DNA of 64,000 nt, taken from contig NC_011071.1 in assembly GCF_000020665.1 (NCBI RefSeq), positions 3,090,501-3,154,500 of the forward strand, given 5' to 3'. Each line of letters begins with the position of its first letter. Position 1 is the first letter of the stretch. Origin of the DNA: Stenotrophomonas maltophilia R551-3 (GTDB taxonomy: Bacteria; Pseudomonadota; Gammaproteobacteria; Xanthomonadales; Xanthomonadaceae). Below, piece by piece: positions 44,226-55,999 of the stretch. A program made the position numbers and the translations under genes. Below the pieces are notes generated by a model. The model was not told where the DNA came from. It did no database searches and worked only from the letters and a program-made list of their open reading frames with translations.

Positions 44226-45734
44226 TTACAGCAGCTTGCTGGATGCGATCTGCATCGCCAGCTTCGCGATCGAGGGCTCCATCAGGTCGGTCAGCGGCTT
44301 GGGGTAGATGCCCAGGGCCAGCACGCCGATGGCGAACACGCCCAGCACCAGCCATTCGCGGCCGTTGATGTCCTTCAGTTCGGCGACATGGCTGTTGGCC
44401 ACTTCGCCGAAGAAGATGCGCTTGTACAGCCACAGGGTGTAGGCGGCGCCGATGATCAGGGTGGTGGCCGCGCCCAGCGCGATCCACGGATTACGCTGGA
44501 AGGCCGCGAGGATGACCATGAACTCGCCGACGAAACCGCTGGTGCCCGGCAGGCCTGCGTTGGCCATGAAGAACAGCATGGCGAAGGTGGCAAACCAGGG
44601 CATCACGTTGACCACGCCGCCGTAATCGGCGATGCGGCGGCTGTGCATGCGGTCGTACAGCACGCCGACGCTGGAGAACATCGCGCCGGACACGAAGCCG
44701 TGCGAGATCATCTGCACCATCGCGCCCTGTAGGCCCAGACGGGCCGCATCGGCGTTGCCAGCTTCGCGCACCAGCCACAGGGCGATGAAGGTACCCAGGG
44801 TGACAAAGCCCATGTGCGCGATCGACGAATAGGCGATCAGCTTCTTCATGTCGTCCTGCACCAGCGCGACCAGGCCGACGTAGATCACCGCGATCAGCGA
44901 CAGCGCGATCACCAGCCAGGCCCATTCCTGCGACGCGTCCGGGACGATCGGCAGGTTGAAGCGCAGGAAGCCGTAGCCACCGATCTTCAGGGCGATGGCA
45001 GCCAGGATCACCGAACCGGCGGTCGGCGCTTCCACGTGGGCGTCAGGCAGCCAGGTGTGGACCGGGAACATCGGCACCTTGACCGCGAAGGCGATCAGGA
45101 AGGCGAAGAAGATCCAGGTCTGTTCCTTGGCCGACAGCGGCAGCGCGTACAGGTCGGCCAGCTGGAAGCTGCCGCCCTTCATGTACAGGTAGATCAGCGC
45201 CACCAGCATCAGCACCGAGCCAAGGAAGGTGTACAGGAAGAACTTCAGCGCGGCGTAGATGCGGCGCGGGCCGCCCCAGACACCGATGATCAGGAACATC
45301 GGGATCAGCATCGCTTCGAAGAACACGTAGAACAGCATCGCGTCCGTTGCGGCGAAGATACCGACGGTGACACCTTCCAGAATCAGGAAGGCGGCCACGT
45401 ACTGGTTGACGCGCTTGTCGATCGCGCTCCAGGCACCGATCAGGGCAAGCACGCTGACCAGTGTGGTCAGCAGGATCAGCGCCACGGCAATGCCGTCCAC
45501 GCCCAGGTTGTAGCCGATCTTGTACGCCGGGATCCAGGCATGGGTCTCGACGAACTGCATGCCGTCGACACCCGCGTTGTAGCCGCTCAGCAGCGAGAGG
45601 CTCGCCACGAAGGTCAGCACGGCGACGCCCAGGGACGCCCAGCGGGCGGTCTGCGCATCACGGATCGCAAGGATCAGGGCACCACCGATGATCGGCAGCC
45701 AGATGAGGACACTGAGTAGAGGCCAGTTCGACAC
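44226..45734 (-). CDS. nuoM: NADH-quinone oxidoreductase subunit M
   Basis: 502 residues, about 14 membrane helices, antiporter-like proton-pumping subunit. Landmarks are FYVFFEAMLIPMFLIIGVWGG (conserved Glu in helix 5) and KLIAYSSIAHMGFVTLG (the Lys-His helix). Separated from nuoL by 23 bp. Confidence 0.96.
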   Translation of the reverse strand: MSNWPLLSVLIWLPIIGGALILAIRDAQTARWASLGVAVLTFVASLSLLSGYNAGVDGMQFVETHAWIPAYKIGYNLGVDGIAVALILLTTLVSVLALIGAWSAIDKRVNQYVAAFLILEGVTVGIFAATDAMLFYVFFEAMLIPMFLIIGVWGGPRRIYAALKFFLYTFLGSVLMLVALIYLYMKGGSFQLADLYALPLSAKEQTWIFFAFLIAFAVKVPMFPVHTWLPDAHVEAPTAGSVILAAIALKIGGYGFLRFNLPIVPDASQEWAWLVIALSLIAVIYVGLVALVQDDMKKLIAYSSIAHMGFVTLGTFIALWLVREAGNADAARLGLQGAMVQMISHGFVSGAMFSSVGVLYDRMHSRRIADYGGVVNVMPWFATFAMLFFMANAGLPGTSGFVGEFMVILAAFQRNPWIALGAATTLIIGAAYTLWLYKRIFFGEVANSHVAELKDINGREWLVLGVFAIGVLALGIYPKPLTDLMEPSIAKLAMQIASSKLL

Positions 45735-45757
45735 GTCTTCTTATTCCGTACAGGTCA

Positions 45758-47932
45758 TCAACGCAGGTAATGCATCAGCACGCCCAGAAGGGCAATAAGG
45801 CCGATGATCATCGCGAAGGCGTAGTGATAGAGGAAACCGGATTGGGTACGACGCAGCACGCCGGCTGCAACGTCCACAACACGTGCCGAAAGATTGACCA
45901 CGCCGTCGACGATGTTGCTGTCGATCCAGCGCGAGACCTTGCCCAGCTTGACACCGCCACCGGCAAAGCCATCGATCCACAGCTTGTCGAAGCCGTACTT
46001 GTTTTCCAGCACCGACACCAGCGGAGCAAAGGTCTTGCGCGCCTTGCCCGACAGGTCCGGCTTCCACAGGTAGAACAACGCGGCCAGCAGGAAGCCTGCC
46101 AGTGTCAGCCAGAACGGCGGCAGCATCATGCCGTGCAGGGCGAACGCGACCGGGCCATGGAACTCCTCACCGAGGAAGGCAACGGTGTTCTTGGCCGGAT
46201 CGTAGAAGTCCACGACACCGGTGAAGAACGTCTGCGCCTGGCCCTTGATCGCTTCATGCGCATGGTGGCCGGCCCAGTCGGTGCCGTGCAGCATCGGACC
46301 GATGCTGAAGAAACCGATGGCGATCGAGGGGATGGCCAGCAGGATCAGCGGCAGGGTCACCACCCACGGGGTTTCGTGCGGCTCATGCGGACCGTGGCCA
46401 TGGCCGTGGTCGTCATGGGCATCGCCGTGGTGAGCATCAGCATGGTGGGTGTCGGCGGCGTGGTGATCGTCATGGCCATGGCCGTGATCATCGTGCGCGT
46501 CGCGGAAGCGTTCCTTGCCATGGAAGGTCAGGAACAGCAGGCGGAAGCTGTAGAAGCTGGTCACCAGCACGCCACCCAGCACTGCCCAGTAGCCATAGGT
46601 GGCCACCCAGCTGTTCTGCATGTGGGCGTGGATCTCGGCCGCCTCGATGATGGTGTCCTTCGAGTAGAAGCCGGAGAAGAAAGGCGTACCGACCAGCGCC
46701 AGGGTACCGATCCACATGGTAACGAAGGTGATCGGCATGTACTTGCGCAGGCCGCCCATCTTGCGCATGTCCTGCTCGTGGTGCATCGCGATGATGACCG
46801 AACCGGCACCCAGGAACAGCAGCGCCTTGAAGAAGGCATGGGTCATCAGGTGGAACACGGCGGCCGAGTAGGCCGACACACCCAGTGCGACGGTCATGTA
46901 GCCCAGCTGGGACAGCGTGGAGTACGCGACGACACGCTTGATGTCGTTCTGCACGATGCCGATCAGGCCGGTGAAGAAGGCCGTGGTGGCACCGATGAAC
47001 AGGATGAAGTTCAACGCGGTCTGCGACAGCTCGAACAGCGGCGACATGCGGGTGACCATGAAGATACCGGCGGTCACCATCGTCGCGGCGTGGATCAGTG
47101 CCGAGATCGGGGTCGGGCCTTCCATCGAGTCCGGCAGCCACACGTGCAGCGGAACCTGGGCCGACTTGCCCATCGCACCGATGAACAGGCAGATGCAGAT
47201 GACGGTGGCGATCGACCAGATCACCGGCTCGTTCAGCAGCTGCATGCCGAACATGGTGCCGTCCCAGATCTGCAACTGGGCGCGCGGGTCGGCCAGCATG
47301 CCGGCCTGCGAGAACACCTGCGAGTAATCCAGGGTGCCGAACACCCACAGCACGCCGGCGATACCGAGCAGGAAGCCGAAGTCACCGACGCGGTTGACCA
47401 GGAACGCCTTCATGTTGGCGAAGATCGCGGTCGGGCGCTTGAACCAGAAGCCGATCAGCAGGTACGACACCAGGCCCACCGCTTCCCAGCCGAAGAACAG
47501 CTGCAGGAAGTTGTTGCTCATCACCAGGGTGAGCATCGAGAAGGTGAACAGCGAGATGTAGCTGAAGAACCGCTGGTAGCCCGGATCGTCCTGCATGTAG
47601 CCAATCGTGTAGATGTGGACCAGCAGCGACACGAAGGTCACCACCACCATCATCATCGCGGTCAGCTTGTCGACCATGAAGCCGACATGGGCCGAGTACT
47701 GGCCGACTTCGAAGAACGTGTAGATGTTCTGGTTGAACGGCTGCGCACCGCCCCACAGCAGCTGGTAGAGCGTGTACATCGACAGGCCGCAGGCCACCGC
47801 GACGCCGAGGATGGTGATGGTCTGCGCGCCGAAGCGCTTGACCTGGCGACCGAACAGGCCGGCGATGATGCTGCCGAACAGCGGTGCAAGCACCACTGCG
47901 ATCAACAGACTCTTGGAGAGAGTGATTTCCAT
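45758..47932 (-). CDS. nuoL: NADH-quinone oxidoreductase subunit L, with His-rich insert
   Basis: 724 residues against about 613 in E. coli. It is the distal proton-pumping subunit with the long lateral helix at the C-terminus. Core motifs are FFGWEAVGLVSYLLIGFWF and KRVVAYSTLSQLGYMTVALG. Residues about 478-517 form a His/Asp-rich stretch (DHGHGHDDHHAADTHHADAH and more; 16 His in 43 residues), in a loop between membrane helices. Such a loop could bind metal or buffer protons. The start MEITLSKSLLIAVV is family-typical. Confidence 0.96.
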   Translation of the reverse strand: MEITLSKSLLIAVVLAPLFGSIIAGLFGRQVKRFGAQTITILGVAVACGLSMYTLYQLLWGGAQPFNQNIYTFFEVGQYSAHVGFMVDKLTAMMMVVVTFVSLLVHIYTIGYMQDDPGYQRFFSYISLFTFSMLTLVMSNNFLQLFFGWEAVGLVSYLLIGFWFKRPTAIFANMKAFLVNRVGDFGFLLGIAGVLWVFGTLDYSQVFSQAGMLADPRAQLQIWDGTMFGMQLLNEPVIWSIATVICICLFIGAMGKSAQVPLHVWLPDSMEGPTPISALIHAATMVTAGIFMVTRMSPLFELSQTALNFILFIGATTAFFTGLIGIVQNDIKRVVAYSTLSQLGYMTVALGVSAYSAAVFHLMTHAFFKALLFLGAGSVIIAMHHEQDMRKMGGLRKYMPITFVTMWIGTLALVGTPFFSGFYSKDTIIEAAEIHAHMQNSWVATYGYWAVLGGVLVTSFYSFRLLFLTFHGKERFRDAHDDHGHGHDDHHAADTHHADAHHGDAHDDHGHGHGPHEPHETPWVVTLPLILLAIPSIAIGFFSIGPMLHGTDWAGHHAHEAIKGQAQTFFTGVVDFYDPAKNTVAFLGEEFHGPVAFALHGMMLPPFWLTLAGFLLAALFYLWKPDLSGKARKTFAPLVSVLENKYGFDKLWIDGFAGGGVKLGKVSRWIDSNIVDGVVNLSARVVDVAAGVLRRTQSGFLYHYAFAMIIGLIALLGVLMHYLR

Positions 47933-47939
47933 CTGTGGA

Positions 47940-48245
47940 TCAGCCCTTCAACGAATCGACTTCGCCGACATTGATCGTGCGTCGGGTACGGAACAGGGTC
48001 ACCAGGATCGCCAGGCCGATGGCGGCTTCCGCGGCGGCGACGGTCAGGATGAAGAACACGAACAGCTGGCCGGACGGATCGCCCAACTGACGCGAGAACG
48101 CGACGAAATTGACGTTCACCGACAACAGCATCAGCTCGATCGACATCAACAGGACGATGACGTTCTTCCGGTTGAGGAAGATGCCGGCCAGGCTGATGGC
48201 GAACAGCACCGCGCCAAGCGCAAGCATGTGGCCAAGGGTAATCAC
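47940..48245 (-). CDS. nuoK: NADH-quinone oxidoreductase subunit K
   Basis: 101 residues, three membrane helices, the normal length. The conserved Glu residues lie in [20 protein letters not shown] and [17 protein letters not shown]. It overlaps nuoJ by 4 bp. Confidence 0.97.
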   Translation of the reverse strand: MITLGHMLALGAVLFAISLAGIFLNRKNVIVLLMSIELMLLSVNVNFVAFSRQLGDPSGQLFVFFILTVAAAEAAIGLAILVTLFRTRRTINVGEVDSLKG

Positions 48246-48898
48246 GGCTGGGTCTCCTCGCCGGTGGCCGGCTTGCTGTTGCTGTGCACGACCGGCGCTT
48301 CGGCGCCCATCTTGACCATGCGCAGGCGCTGGTCGGCCTTGACCATGGTCTGCTCACCCGGGTTCTGGCTCTTCACGCCGGTACGGCGACGCAGGGTCAG
48401 CATCACGGCGGCAACCACGGCCACGGTCAGGATGACTGCAGCGAACTCGAACGGCAGCAGGTACTCGGTGAACAGCGTACGCGCCAGCCAGGTGACGTTG
48501 GAGCTGTCGGCGGCCAGCGCGGCGGCGTTGTCGGCCGGGAACGGGGTGACCGCCCTGCCCTTCACGCCGATCAGGATCAGCATCTGCACCAGCATCGCCA
48601 CGGCCACGATGAGGCCGACCGGCAGGTAGCGCACCCAACCCTCACGCAGCTTGGTGGGATCGATGTCGAGCATCATCACCACGAACAGGAACAGCACCAT
48701 TACAGCGCCGACATACACCAGCACCAGTGCCACGCCGAGGAACTCGGCACCGACCAGCAGCCACACGCAGGCGATGGAGAAGAAGGTCAGCACCAGACAC
48801 AGAACGGCATGCACCGGATTGCGCACGCTGATCACCGCACCGGCCGAAACCGTTGCCGCGATGGCGAAGACCCAGAAAGCGATATTTACCCAATCCAT
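48242..48898 (-). CDS. nuoJ: NADH-quinone oxidoreductase subunit J
   Basis: 218 residues, five membrane helices. Typical segments are [20 protein letters not shown] and [17 protein letters not shown] with the conserved glycine helix break. The last about 40 residues are a polar tail. Overlaps nuoK by 4 bp. Confidence 0.95.
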   Translation of the reverse strand: MDWVNIAFWVFAIAATVSAGAVISVRNPVHAVLCLVLTFFSIACVWLLVGAEFLGVALVLVYVGAVMVLFLFVVMMLDIDPTKLREGWVRYLPVGLIVAVAMLVQMLILIGVKGRAVTPFPADNAAALAADSSNVTWLARTLFTEYLLPFEFAAVILTVAVVAAVMLTLRRRTGVKSQNPGEQTMVKADQRLRMVKMGAEAPVVHSNSKPATGEETQP

Positions 48899-48907
48899 CT
48901 CTCGACC

Positions 48908-49396
48908 TCAGCGGTAAGCGGCATCGGCGGCGCGACGCTCGGCGATCTCGGACTCGAGACGGTCGCCCAGGGCCAGCAGCTGCGGCTTGGTAACGATGTT
49001 TTCGCCACGATTCTCGAAGTGATACTCGAGGATGTGGGTTTCGACGATCGAGTCCACCGGGCAGCTTTCTTCGCAGAAGCCGCAGAAGATGCACTTGAAC
49101 AGATCGATGTCATAGCGCGTGGTACGGCGGGTGCCGTCTTCGCGCTTGGCCGAGTCGATGGTGATGGCCAATGCAGGGCACACCGCTTCGCACAGCTTGC
49201 AGGCGATGCAGCGCTCTTCACCGTTGGGGTAACGGCGCAGGGCGTGCAGTCCACGGAAGCGCGGCGACTGCGGGAACTTCTCCATCGGGTACATCATCGT
49301 GTACTTGGGCTTGAAGCTGTACTTCAGCGTCAGCCAAAGGCCGCCCAGCAGTTCGAGCAGCAGCAGGCTCTTGAAGTAATGGGTAATCCTGTTCAT
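48908..49396 (-). CDS. nuoI: NADH-quinone oxidoreductase subunit I
   Basis: 162 residues. Two 4Fe-4S ferredoxin motifs [12 protein letters not shown] and [12 protein letters not shown] hold clusters N6a and N6b, which pass electrons to NuoB. The ATG at 49396 is preferred; the codon just upstream (49397-49399) is a GTG that could also serve. It follows nuoH with almost no gap. Confidence 0.97.
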   Translation of the reverse strand: MNRITHYFKSLLLLELLGGLWLTLKYSFKPKYTMMYPMEKFPQSPRFRGLHALRRYPNGEERCIACKLCEAVCPALAITIDSAKREDGTRRTTRYDIDLFKCIFCGFCEESCPVDSIVETHILEYHFENRGENIVTKPQLLALGDRLESEIAERRAADAAYR

Positions 49397-49399
49397 CAC

Positions 49400-50494
49400 T
49401 TAGACGCCCTTTTGAATCACGCCGAAGAACACCATGACGGCGGTAACCGCGATCCACAGAATGGCCAGCGGGATGAAGACCTTCCAGCCCAGGCGCATGA
49501 TCTGGTCATAGCGGAAGCGCGGGAAGCTGGCACGGAACCAGATGTAGGCACTGGCGAAGAAGAACACCTTGACGAACAGCCACGGTGCACCGCCCTTCCA
49601 GATCCAGTCGACCAGCGGCGAGATATCGCCCGGGTTGACCCAGCCCTGGATCGGGCTCAGCCAGCCGCCGAGGAAGAAGATCGAGATCAGGAAGCTGATC
49701 AGGATCATGTTGGCGTATTCGGCCAGGAAGAACAGCGCGAACGCACCGCCCGAGTACTCGACCATGTGACCGGCGACGATTTCCGATTCACCTTCCACCA
49801 CGTCGAACGGCGCGCGGTTGGTTTCGGCAACGCCCGACACCCAGTAGATGACGAACAGCGGGAACAGCGGCAGCAGGAACCAGTCGAAGAAACCGGAATT
49901 GCCGGCCTGCGCCATCACGATGTTGCTCAGGTTCAGGCTGCCCGACGCGATCATCACGCCGACCAGAGCGAAGCCCATGGCGATTTCGTAGCTGATCATC
50001 TGCGCCGAGGCGCGCATCGCACCCAGGAACGCATACTTCGAGTTGGATGCCCAACCGGCCAGGATGATGCCGTAGATGCCCAGCGAGGTCATCGCCAGCA
50101 GGTACAGCAGGCCGGCGTTGGCGTTGGACAGCACGATCTGCGAATCGAAGGGGACCACCGACCAGGCCGCGAAGGCCGGAGCCAGGGTGATCAGCGGCGC
50201 CAGCAGGTAGATCGCCTTGTTGGCGCTGCTCGGCTGGACCACTTCCTTGAACAGCAGTTTGAAGACGTCGGCGAAGGCCTGGAAGATGCCCATGCCTACG
50301 TACATCGGGCCGTGGCGGACGTGCATCCAGCCGATCAGCTTGCGTTCCCAGACCACGTAGAAAGCCACCGAGACGATCACCGGAACGGTGATCACCAGGA
50401 TCTTCAGGATGATCCAGATCAGCGCGCCGATGTCACCAAGGCCGAGCAGCCACTGGTGCAGCGGGTCGACCGCGTTCAACAGCAATTCGTTCAT
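49400..50494 (-). CDS. nuoH: NADH-quinone oxidoreductase subunit H
   Basis: 364 residues, about eight membrane helices. It forms the quinone-binding chamber with NuoB and NuoD. The family motif [20 protein letters not shown] is present, as is the start [19 protein letters not shown] after a short tail. Overlaps nuoG by 4 bp. Confidence 0.97.
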   Translation of the reverse strand: MNELLLNAVDPLHQWLLGLGDIGALIWIILKILVITVPVIVSVAFYVVWERKLIGWMHVRHGPMYVGMGIFQAFADVFKLLFKEVVQPSSANKAIYLLAPLITLAPAFAAWSVVPFDSQIVLSNANAGLLYLLAMTSLGIYGIILAGWASNSKYAFLGAMRASAQMISYEIAMGFALVGVMIASGSLNLSNIVMAQAGNSGFFDWFLLPLFPLFVIYWVSGVAETNRAPFDVVEGESEIVAGHMVEYSGGAFALFFLAEYANMILISFLISIFFLGGWLSPIQGWVNPGDISPLVDWIWKGGAPWLFVKVFFFASAYIWFRASFPRFRYDQIMRLGWKVFIPLAILWIAVTAVMVFFGVIQKGV

Positions 50495-52725
50495 GCAGCC
50501 ACCACCGTTACGCGAGCGGCACCCAGCGGCGCGGTCGCGCCGTGGCCCGATTCAATCCAGACCGAACCCGCAGCGACGCGGGCGTCGATCACCACCGGCA
50601 GGGTGGCCTTGCCGGCATCGGTGCCGACCTTGGCCATCTGCCCTTCCTGCAGCTGCAGGCGAGCGGCATCTTCAGCGTTCAGCACGATGCGCAGGGCGTT
50701 GTTGAGCGGATGCGACTGCAGCGCCGGGGCGCGACGGACCACCGCATCGGTGCGGTAGATCGCGGCGGTCGAAGTCACTTCCAGGCCTTCGCCAGCAACC
50801 ACCGGCTGCGCCGAAGCGGCAACGGTGACCGACACCGGGGCCAGGCTGGCGCGCAGGCCGGCCAGGTCGGTGAAGTCGAAACCGGCTACCGCCAGCTCGC
50901 CGCCCAGGGCGCGCAGCACGCGCCAGCCCTCACGAGCCTCGCCCGGCAGCTTGCCGCCGGCACGGGCCGACTGCTCGCGACCATCGAGGTTGGTCAGGGT
51001 GGCGTCGATTTCCGGCAGCGCACCGATCGGCAGGATCACGTCGGCAACGTCGCGGGTGGAGACGCAGGCGAACTGGCTGAAGGCCACCACCTGGGCACCG
51101 ACCAGCGCCTTGCGCGCGGCGGGAGCGTCGGCGAAGTCCAGACCCGGCTCCAGGCCGTACACCACGTAGGCCTGGCGCGGCTGCGCCAGCATTGCGGCGA
51201 CGTCCTTGCCGGCCGGCAGCACGCCTGCGCGGGTCAGGCCAACGGCGTTGGCACCCTGCGGGATGCGGCACAGCTTGGCACCGGTCGCAGCGGCGAAGTC
51301 ACGCGCGGCGGCGCGGATCGCGGCAGCCTGCGGGTGGTTTTCGGCGATGCCACCGACGATCAGCACGGTGTTGTTGCCGCCCTGCACTGCCGAACGCAGC
51401 TCGGCGTTGGCCAGCGCGTCGACGAACTTCGACGGTGCGACGATCTGCTTGCCGGCGATGCTGAAGGCGAAGTCGAAGTCCACCGGGTTGACGACGTGGA
51501 TCTTCGCGCCGTTGGTGGTCTGCGCCTTGCGCAGGCGGGCGTGCAGCAGCGGCAGTTCGTGGCGGATGTTGCTGCCCAGAACGACGATGCGGTCGGCGCC
51601 TTCGATCTCGGCCAGCGGCAGGCCGAACACTTCGGCGGTTGCAGCGTCGGAGAAATCGCGGTTGTTGATGCGGTGGTCGATGTTGCTCGAGCCCAGGCCC
51701 TTGGCCAGGCGGGCCAGCAGCGCGCCTTCCTCGTTCGAGGTGGACGGATGCACCAGCACGCCCAGGTTGTCGCCCTGGTTGGCCTTGAGAATCTCGGCAG
51801 CGGCGGCCAGGCCTTCGGCCCAGCTCACTTCCTTCCACTCGCCATTGACCTTGCGCAGCGGCTTGACCGCACGGTCTTCGCTGTACAGGCCCTGGTGCGA
51901 GTAGCGGTCACGGTCGGACAGCCAGCACTCGTTCACGGCTTCGTTGTCGCGCGGCACGGTGCGCAGCACTTCGCCGCGACGCACGTGCAGGAACAGGTTC
52001 GAACCCATGGCGTCGTGGTAGCCCAGCGATTCGCGCGCGGTCAGCTCCCACGGGCGGGCGCGGAACTGGAACACCTTGTTGGTGAGTGCACCGACCGGGC
52101 AGACGTCGACGACGTTGCCGGACAGCTCGGTGGTCAGCGGCTTGCCGTCGAAGGTACCGATCTGCAGGTTCTCACCGCGGTACATGCCACCCAGTTCATA
52201 GGTACCGGCAACGTCGGCGGTGAAGCGGACGCAGCGGGTGCACTGGATGCAGCGGGTCATCTCGGTGGCGACCAGCGGGCCCATGTCCTCGTCCGGCACC
52301 ACGCGCTTGCGCTCGTTGAAGCGGCTGACCGAACGGCCATAGCCCAGCGACACGTCCTGCAGCTCGCACTCGCCGCCCTGATCACAGATCGGGCAGTCCA
52401 GCGGGTGGTTGATGAGCAGGAACTCCATCACCGAGCGCTGGAACTTCAGTGCCTTCTCGCTGCGGGTGGCGACCTTCATGCCGTCCATCACAGGGGTGGC
52501 GCAGGCCGGCGCCGGCTTCGGCGACTTCTCCACGTCCACCAGGCACATGCGGCAGTTGGCAGCGATCGGCAGCTTCTCGTGGTAGCAGAAGCGCGGAATC
52601 GAAATGCCGGCCTTGTCGGCGGCCTGGATGATCATCGAACCCTTGGGCACGACCAGCGACTTGCCATCGATCTCGATGGTCACGTGATCCGGTGGCACGC
52701 TCGGGTTTACGGGTTGCGCGCTCAT
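50491..52725 (-). CDS. nuoG: NADH-quinone oxidoreductase subunit G
   Basis: 744 residues, shorter than E. coli NuoG (908). The N-terminal 2Fe-2S ferredoxin domain has [19 protein letters not shown], followed by [11 protein letters not shown] (His/Cys ligands of N5) and [10 protein letters not shown] (N4). The rest is a molybdopterin-oxidoreductase-like domain. The extra N7 ligands of E. coli were not identified. Overlaps nuoF by 4 bp. Confidence 0.96.
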   Translation of the reverse strand: MSAQPVNPSVPPDHVTIEIDGKSLVVPKGSMIIQAADKAGISIPRFCYHEKLPIAANCRMCLVDVEKSPKPAPACATPVMDGMKVATRSEKALKFQRSVMEFLLINHPLDCPICDQGGECELQDVSLGYGRSVSRFNERKRVVPDEDMGPLVATEMTRCIQCTRCVRFTADVAGTYELGGMYRGENLQIGTFDGKPLTTELSGNVVDVCPVGALTNKVFQFRARPWELTARESLGYHDAMGSNLFLHVRRGEVLRTVPRDNEAVNECWLSDRDRYSHQGLYSEDRAVKPLRKVNGEWKEVSWAEGLAAAAEILKANQGDNLGVLVHPSTSNEEGALLARLAKGLGSSNIDHRINNRDFSDAATAEVFGLPLAEIEGADRIVVLGSNIRHELPLLHARLRKAQTTNGAKIHVVNPVDFDFAFSIAGKQIVAPSKFVDALANAELRSAVQGGNNTVLIVGGIAENHPQAAAIRAAARDFAAATGAKLCRIPQGANAVGLTRAGVLPAGKDVAAMLAQPRQAYVVYGLEPGLDFADAPAARKALVGAQVVAFSQFACVSTRDVADVILPIGALPEIDATLTNLDGREQSARAGGKLPGEAREGWRVLRALGGELAVAGFDFTDLAGLRASLAPVSVTVAASAQPVVAGEGLEVTSTAAIYRTDAVVRRAPALQSHPLNNALRIVLNAEDAARLQLQEGQMAKVGTDAGKATLPVVIDARVAAGSVWIESGHGATAPLGAARVTVVAA

Positions 52726-54062
52726 GCGGCGGCTGCCTCCACCTTCTTGCCGTCAACCATCGAATGACCGTTGACGATGTAGTACTCGAATTCGTCCCAG
52801 AACTGGCGCAGGAAGCCCTGGATGGGCCATGCAGCCGCTTCACCGAACGCACAGATGGTGTGGCCTTCGATCTGGCCGGCCACCGCCTTCAGCTGGTGCA
52901 GGTCTTCCATCGTGGCCTTGCCGGCGACGATGCGCTCCAGCACGCGGTGCATCCAGCCGGTACCTTCACGGCACGGGGTGCACTGGCCACAGGATTCCTT
53001 GTGGAAGAACTGGCTGATGCGGCAGGCGAACTTGACGCAGCAGACGCTGTCGTCAAGCACCACGATCGCACCCGAACCCAGGCCGGAGCCCAGCGCACGG
53101 ATGGTGTCGTAGTCCATCGGCAGGTCCTTCAGCTCGGCCGCGGTCAGCACCGGCATCGACACGCCGCCCGGAATCGCGCCCTTCAGGGTGCGGCCCGGAC
53201 GCAGGCCACCGGCCATCTGCAGCAGATCGTGGAACGTGGTGCCCAGCGGCACTTCGAAGTTGCCGCCGTTCTGCACGCAGCCGGATACCGAGAAGCACTT
53301 CGGACCGCCGTTGGCGGTCAGGCTCAGGCCCTTGAACCACTCCGGACCGTTGCGGATGATCGCCGGCACCGAACCATAGGTTTCGGTGTTGTTGATCGTC
53401 GACGGCTTGCCGTACAGGCCGAAGTTGGCCGGGAACGGCGGCTTGTAGCGCGGCTGGCCCTTCTTGCCTTCCAGCGATTCCATCAGCGCGGTTTCTTCGC
53501 CGCAGATGTACGCGCCGGCGCCCAGCGCACCGTAGATGTCGATGTCCACGCCCGAGCCCATCACGTTCTTGCCCAGCCAGCCATTTGCATAGGCGTCGGC
53601 CAGGGCCTGCTCGAAGTGCTCGAACGGCTCGTGGTGGAACTCACCGCGCAGGTAGTTGTAACCCACGGTCGAACCGGTGGCGTAGCAGGCGATCGCCATG
53701 CCTTCCACCACCGAATGCGGGTTGTAGCGCAGGATGTCGCGGTCCTTGCAGGTGCCCGGCTCGGATTCATCCGAGTTGCAGAGGATGTACTTCTGCATGT
53801 TGCCCTTGGGCATGAAGGACCACTTCAGGCCGGTCGGGAAGCCTGCGCCACCGCGGCCGCGCAGGCCCGAGGCCTTGACCATCTCGATGACCTGCTCCGG
53901 CGGGATCTTCTCTTCGAGGATCTTGCGCAGGGCGGCATAGCCACCAGTCTTCAGGTAGCTTTCGTACGACCACGGGGTGTCGTAATGCAGGGTGGTGTAG
54001 ACCACCTGGTGCGGCAGCGGCGCGGGGCCGACCGGACCCTTGGATTCGTGGTGATGTGCCAT
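52722..54062 (-). CDS. nuoF: NADH-quinone oxidoreductase subunit F
   Basis: 446 residues. It holds the NADH site, FMN and cluster N3. The nucleotide-binding motif [17 protein letters not shown] is near residue 69, and [15 protein letters not shown] gives three N3 cysteines; the fourth Cys lies after it ([11 protein letters not shown]). The start [10 protein letters not shown] is His-rich but short. Overlaps nuoG by 4 bp. Confidence 0.97.
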   Translation of the reverse strand: MAHHHESKGPVGPAPLPHQVVYTTLHYDTPWSYESYLKTGGYAALRKILEEKIPPEQVIEMVKASGLRGRGGAGFPTGLKWSFMPKGNMQKYILCNSDESEPGTCKDRDILRYNPHSVVEGMAIACYATGSTVGYNYLRGEFHHEPFEHFEQALADAYANGWLGKNVMGSGVDIDIYGALGAGAYICGEETALMESLEGKKGQPRYKPPFPANFGLYGKPSTINNTETYGSVPAIIRNGPEWFKGLSLTANGGPKCFSVSGCVQNGGNFEVPLGTTFHDLLQMAGGLRPGRTLKGAIPGGVSMPVLTAAELKDLPMDYDTIRALGSGLGSGAIVVLDDSVCCVKFACRISQFFHKESCGQCTPCREGTGWMHRVLERIVAGKATMEDLHQLKAVAGQIEGHTICAFGEAAAWPIQGFLRQFWDEFEYYIVNGHSMVDGKKVEAAAA

Positions 54063-54066
54063 GCCC

Positions 54067-54594
54067 TTACTCCAGCCCGTCCAGCAGCTCGTCGACCTTT
54101 TCCAGGGTCAGACGCTCATGGTAGTGACCGTTGATGACCATCATCGGTGCGCCACCGCAGCCAGCGAGGCACTCTTCCTCGCGCTTGAGGTAGACGCGGC
54201 CGTCCGCGGTCGATTCACCGTGCTTGATGCCCAGCTTCTTCTCGCAATGGCGGACGATGTCCTCGGCGCCATTGAGCCAGCAGCTGATGTTGGTGCAGAT
54301 GGCCACGTTGTTGCGGCCCACCTTCTCGGTCTCGAACATCGAGTAGAAGCTGGCGACCTCGTAGGCCCACACCGGCGGCAGGTCGAGATACTTGGCCACG
54401 CCGGCGATCAGCTCGTCGGTCAACCAGCCCTCGTTCTGCTCCTGGGCCGCGTGCAGGCCCTGCAGCACGGCAGAGCGCTTGCGGTCCGGCGGGAACTTGG
54501 ACAGCCAGTGATCGATGTGAGCGCGCGTCTTGTCGCTCAGCACCACCATCGGGTCGACGTCGCGCGCCGCCTCGAAATTACCTGTCGCCTTCAT
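54067..54594 (-). CDS. nuoE: NADH-quinone oxidoreductase subunit E
   Basis: 175 residues, thioredoxin-like. The four ligands of cluster N1a are visible: CTNISC in the first pair, then CLAGC. It associates with NuoF in the NADH module. Four bp before nuoF. Confidence 0.97.
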   Translation of the reverse strand: MKATGNFEAARDVDPMVVLSDKTRAHIDHWLSKFPPDRKRSAVLQGLHAAQEQNEGWLTDELIAGVAKYLDLPPVWAYEVASFYSMFETEKVGRNNVAICTNISCWLNGAEDIVRHCEKKLGIKHGESTADGRVYLKREEECLAGCGGAPMMVINGHYHERLTLEKVDELLDGLE

Positions 54595-54691
54595 CGGCCG
54601 ACCTCAGCGAAATGCATAACGTGGGAGTGCAGGAACTGCGGCGCCGGCTTGCGCCGGCTGCCTGCAGCGGGCGTTGGCGTGGCGGACGGCA

Positions 54692-55999
54692 TTACCGGTC
54701 AACCTCGCCGAACACCAGATCGTAGGTACCGATCATCGCCACCACGTCGGCCAGCATGTGGCCGCGCACGATCGAATCGATCGAGGACAGGTGGGCGAAG
54801 CCCGGCGCGCGAAGGTGCACGCGGAACGGCTTGTTGGCGCCATCGGAAACCAGGTAGCAGCCGAACTCGCCCTTCGGGGCTTCAACGGCGGCGTAGGTTT
54901 CACCGGCAGGCACGCAATAGCCTTCGCTGAACAGCTTGAAGTGGTGGATCAGCGCTTCCATGTCGTCCTTCATGTCCTCGCGCTTGGGCGGAGCGACCTT
55001 GAAGTTCTTGACCATGACCGGACCGGGGTTGGCCTTCAGCCACGCCACGCACTGCTTGATGATGCGGTTGGACTCGCGCATTTCGGCGATGCGGACCAGG
55101 TAACGGTCGTAGCAGTCGCCTTCCTTGCCCAGCGGGATGTCGAAATCGACGGCATCGTACTTGGCGTACGGACGCTTCTTGCGCAGGTCCCAGGCAATGC
55201 CCGAGCCACGCAGCATCACGCCGGTCATGCCCCACTGGTGGGCCAGTTCCGGCGTCACCACGCCGATGCCGACGGTACGCTGCTTCCAGATACGGTTATC
55301 GGTCAGCAGGGTCTCGTATTCGTCGACACGACCCGGGAATTCGTTGGTGAAGTTCTCCAGGAAGTCCAGCAGCGAACCTTCGCGCGCGGCATTGAGGTTC
55401 TTCAGGGCCTTGCCCTTGTGCCAGCGCGATTCCTTGTACTTCGGCATGTGGTCCGGCAGGTCGCGGTAGACACCGCCCGGACGGTAGTACGCCGCATGCA
55501 TGCGCGCGCCGGAGACCGCTTCATAGCAGTCCATCAGCTCTTCGCGCTCGCGGAAGGCGTACAGCATCACCGCCATCGCACCCAGATCGAGGGCGTTGGA
55601 ACCCAGCCACATCAGGTGGTTGAGGATGCGGGTGATTTCATCGAACAGAGTGCGGATGTACTGCGCACGCTCCGGCGCCTCGATACCCATCAGGGTCTCG
55701 ATCGAGCGCACGTAGGCGTGCTCGTTGCACATCATCGACACGTAATCCAGGCGATCCATGTAGCCAATCGACTGGTTGAACGGCTTGGACTCGGCCAGCT
55801 TTTCGGTACCACGGTGCAGCAGACCCACGTGCGGGTCGGCGCGCATGATGGTTTCGCCGTCCATTTCCAGGATCAGGCGCAACACACCGTGAGCGGCCGG
55901 ATGCTGCGGACCGAAGTTCATGGTGTAGTTGCGGATTTCCTGCCGGCTCTCGGCCGGGCTGCTGGCGAATGCTTCGCCGGCCTGGTGTACGTGGCTCAC
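54692..55999 (-). CDS. nuoD: NADH-quinone oxidoreductase subunit D
   Basis: 435 residues, homologous to the 49-kDa subunit and hydrogenase large subunits, without Ni ligands. Conserved start [19 protein letters not shown] supplies the quinone-site His, and [30 protein letters not shown] ends the protein. Its start overlaps nuoC by 4 bp. A 97-bp gap with a GCCGGC-TTGC-GCCGGC hairpin (54643-54658) separates it from nuoE. Confidence 0.97.
   Translation of the reverse strand: MSHVHQAGEAFASSPAESRQEIRNYTMNFGPQHPAAHGVLRLILEMDGETIMRADPHVGLLHRGTEKLAESKPFNQSIGYMDRLDYVSMMCNEHAYVRSIETLMGIEAPERAQYIRTLFDEITRILNHLMWLGSNALDLGAMAVMLYAFREREELMDCYEAVSGARMHAAYYRPGGVYRDLPDHMPKYKESRWHKGKALKNLNAAREGSLLDFLENFTNEFPGRVDEYETLLTDNRIWKQRTVGIGVVTPELAHQWGMTGVMLRGSGIAWDLRKKRPYAKYDAVDFDIPLGKEGDCYDRYLVRIAEMRESNRIIKQCVAWLKANPGPVMVKNFKVAPPKREDMKDDMEALIHHFKLFSEGYCVPAGETYAAVEAPKGEFGCYLVSDGANKPFRVHLRAPGFAHLSSIDSIVRGHMLADVVAMIGTYDLVFGEVDR

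Noticed and set aside
49397..49399. GTG one codon upstream of nuoI as start.
   Set aside because: The adjacent ATG at 49396 fits the family start better; the difference is one residue.
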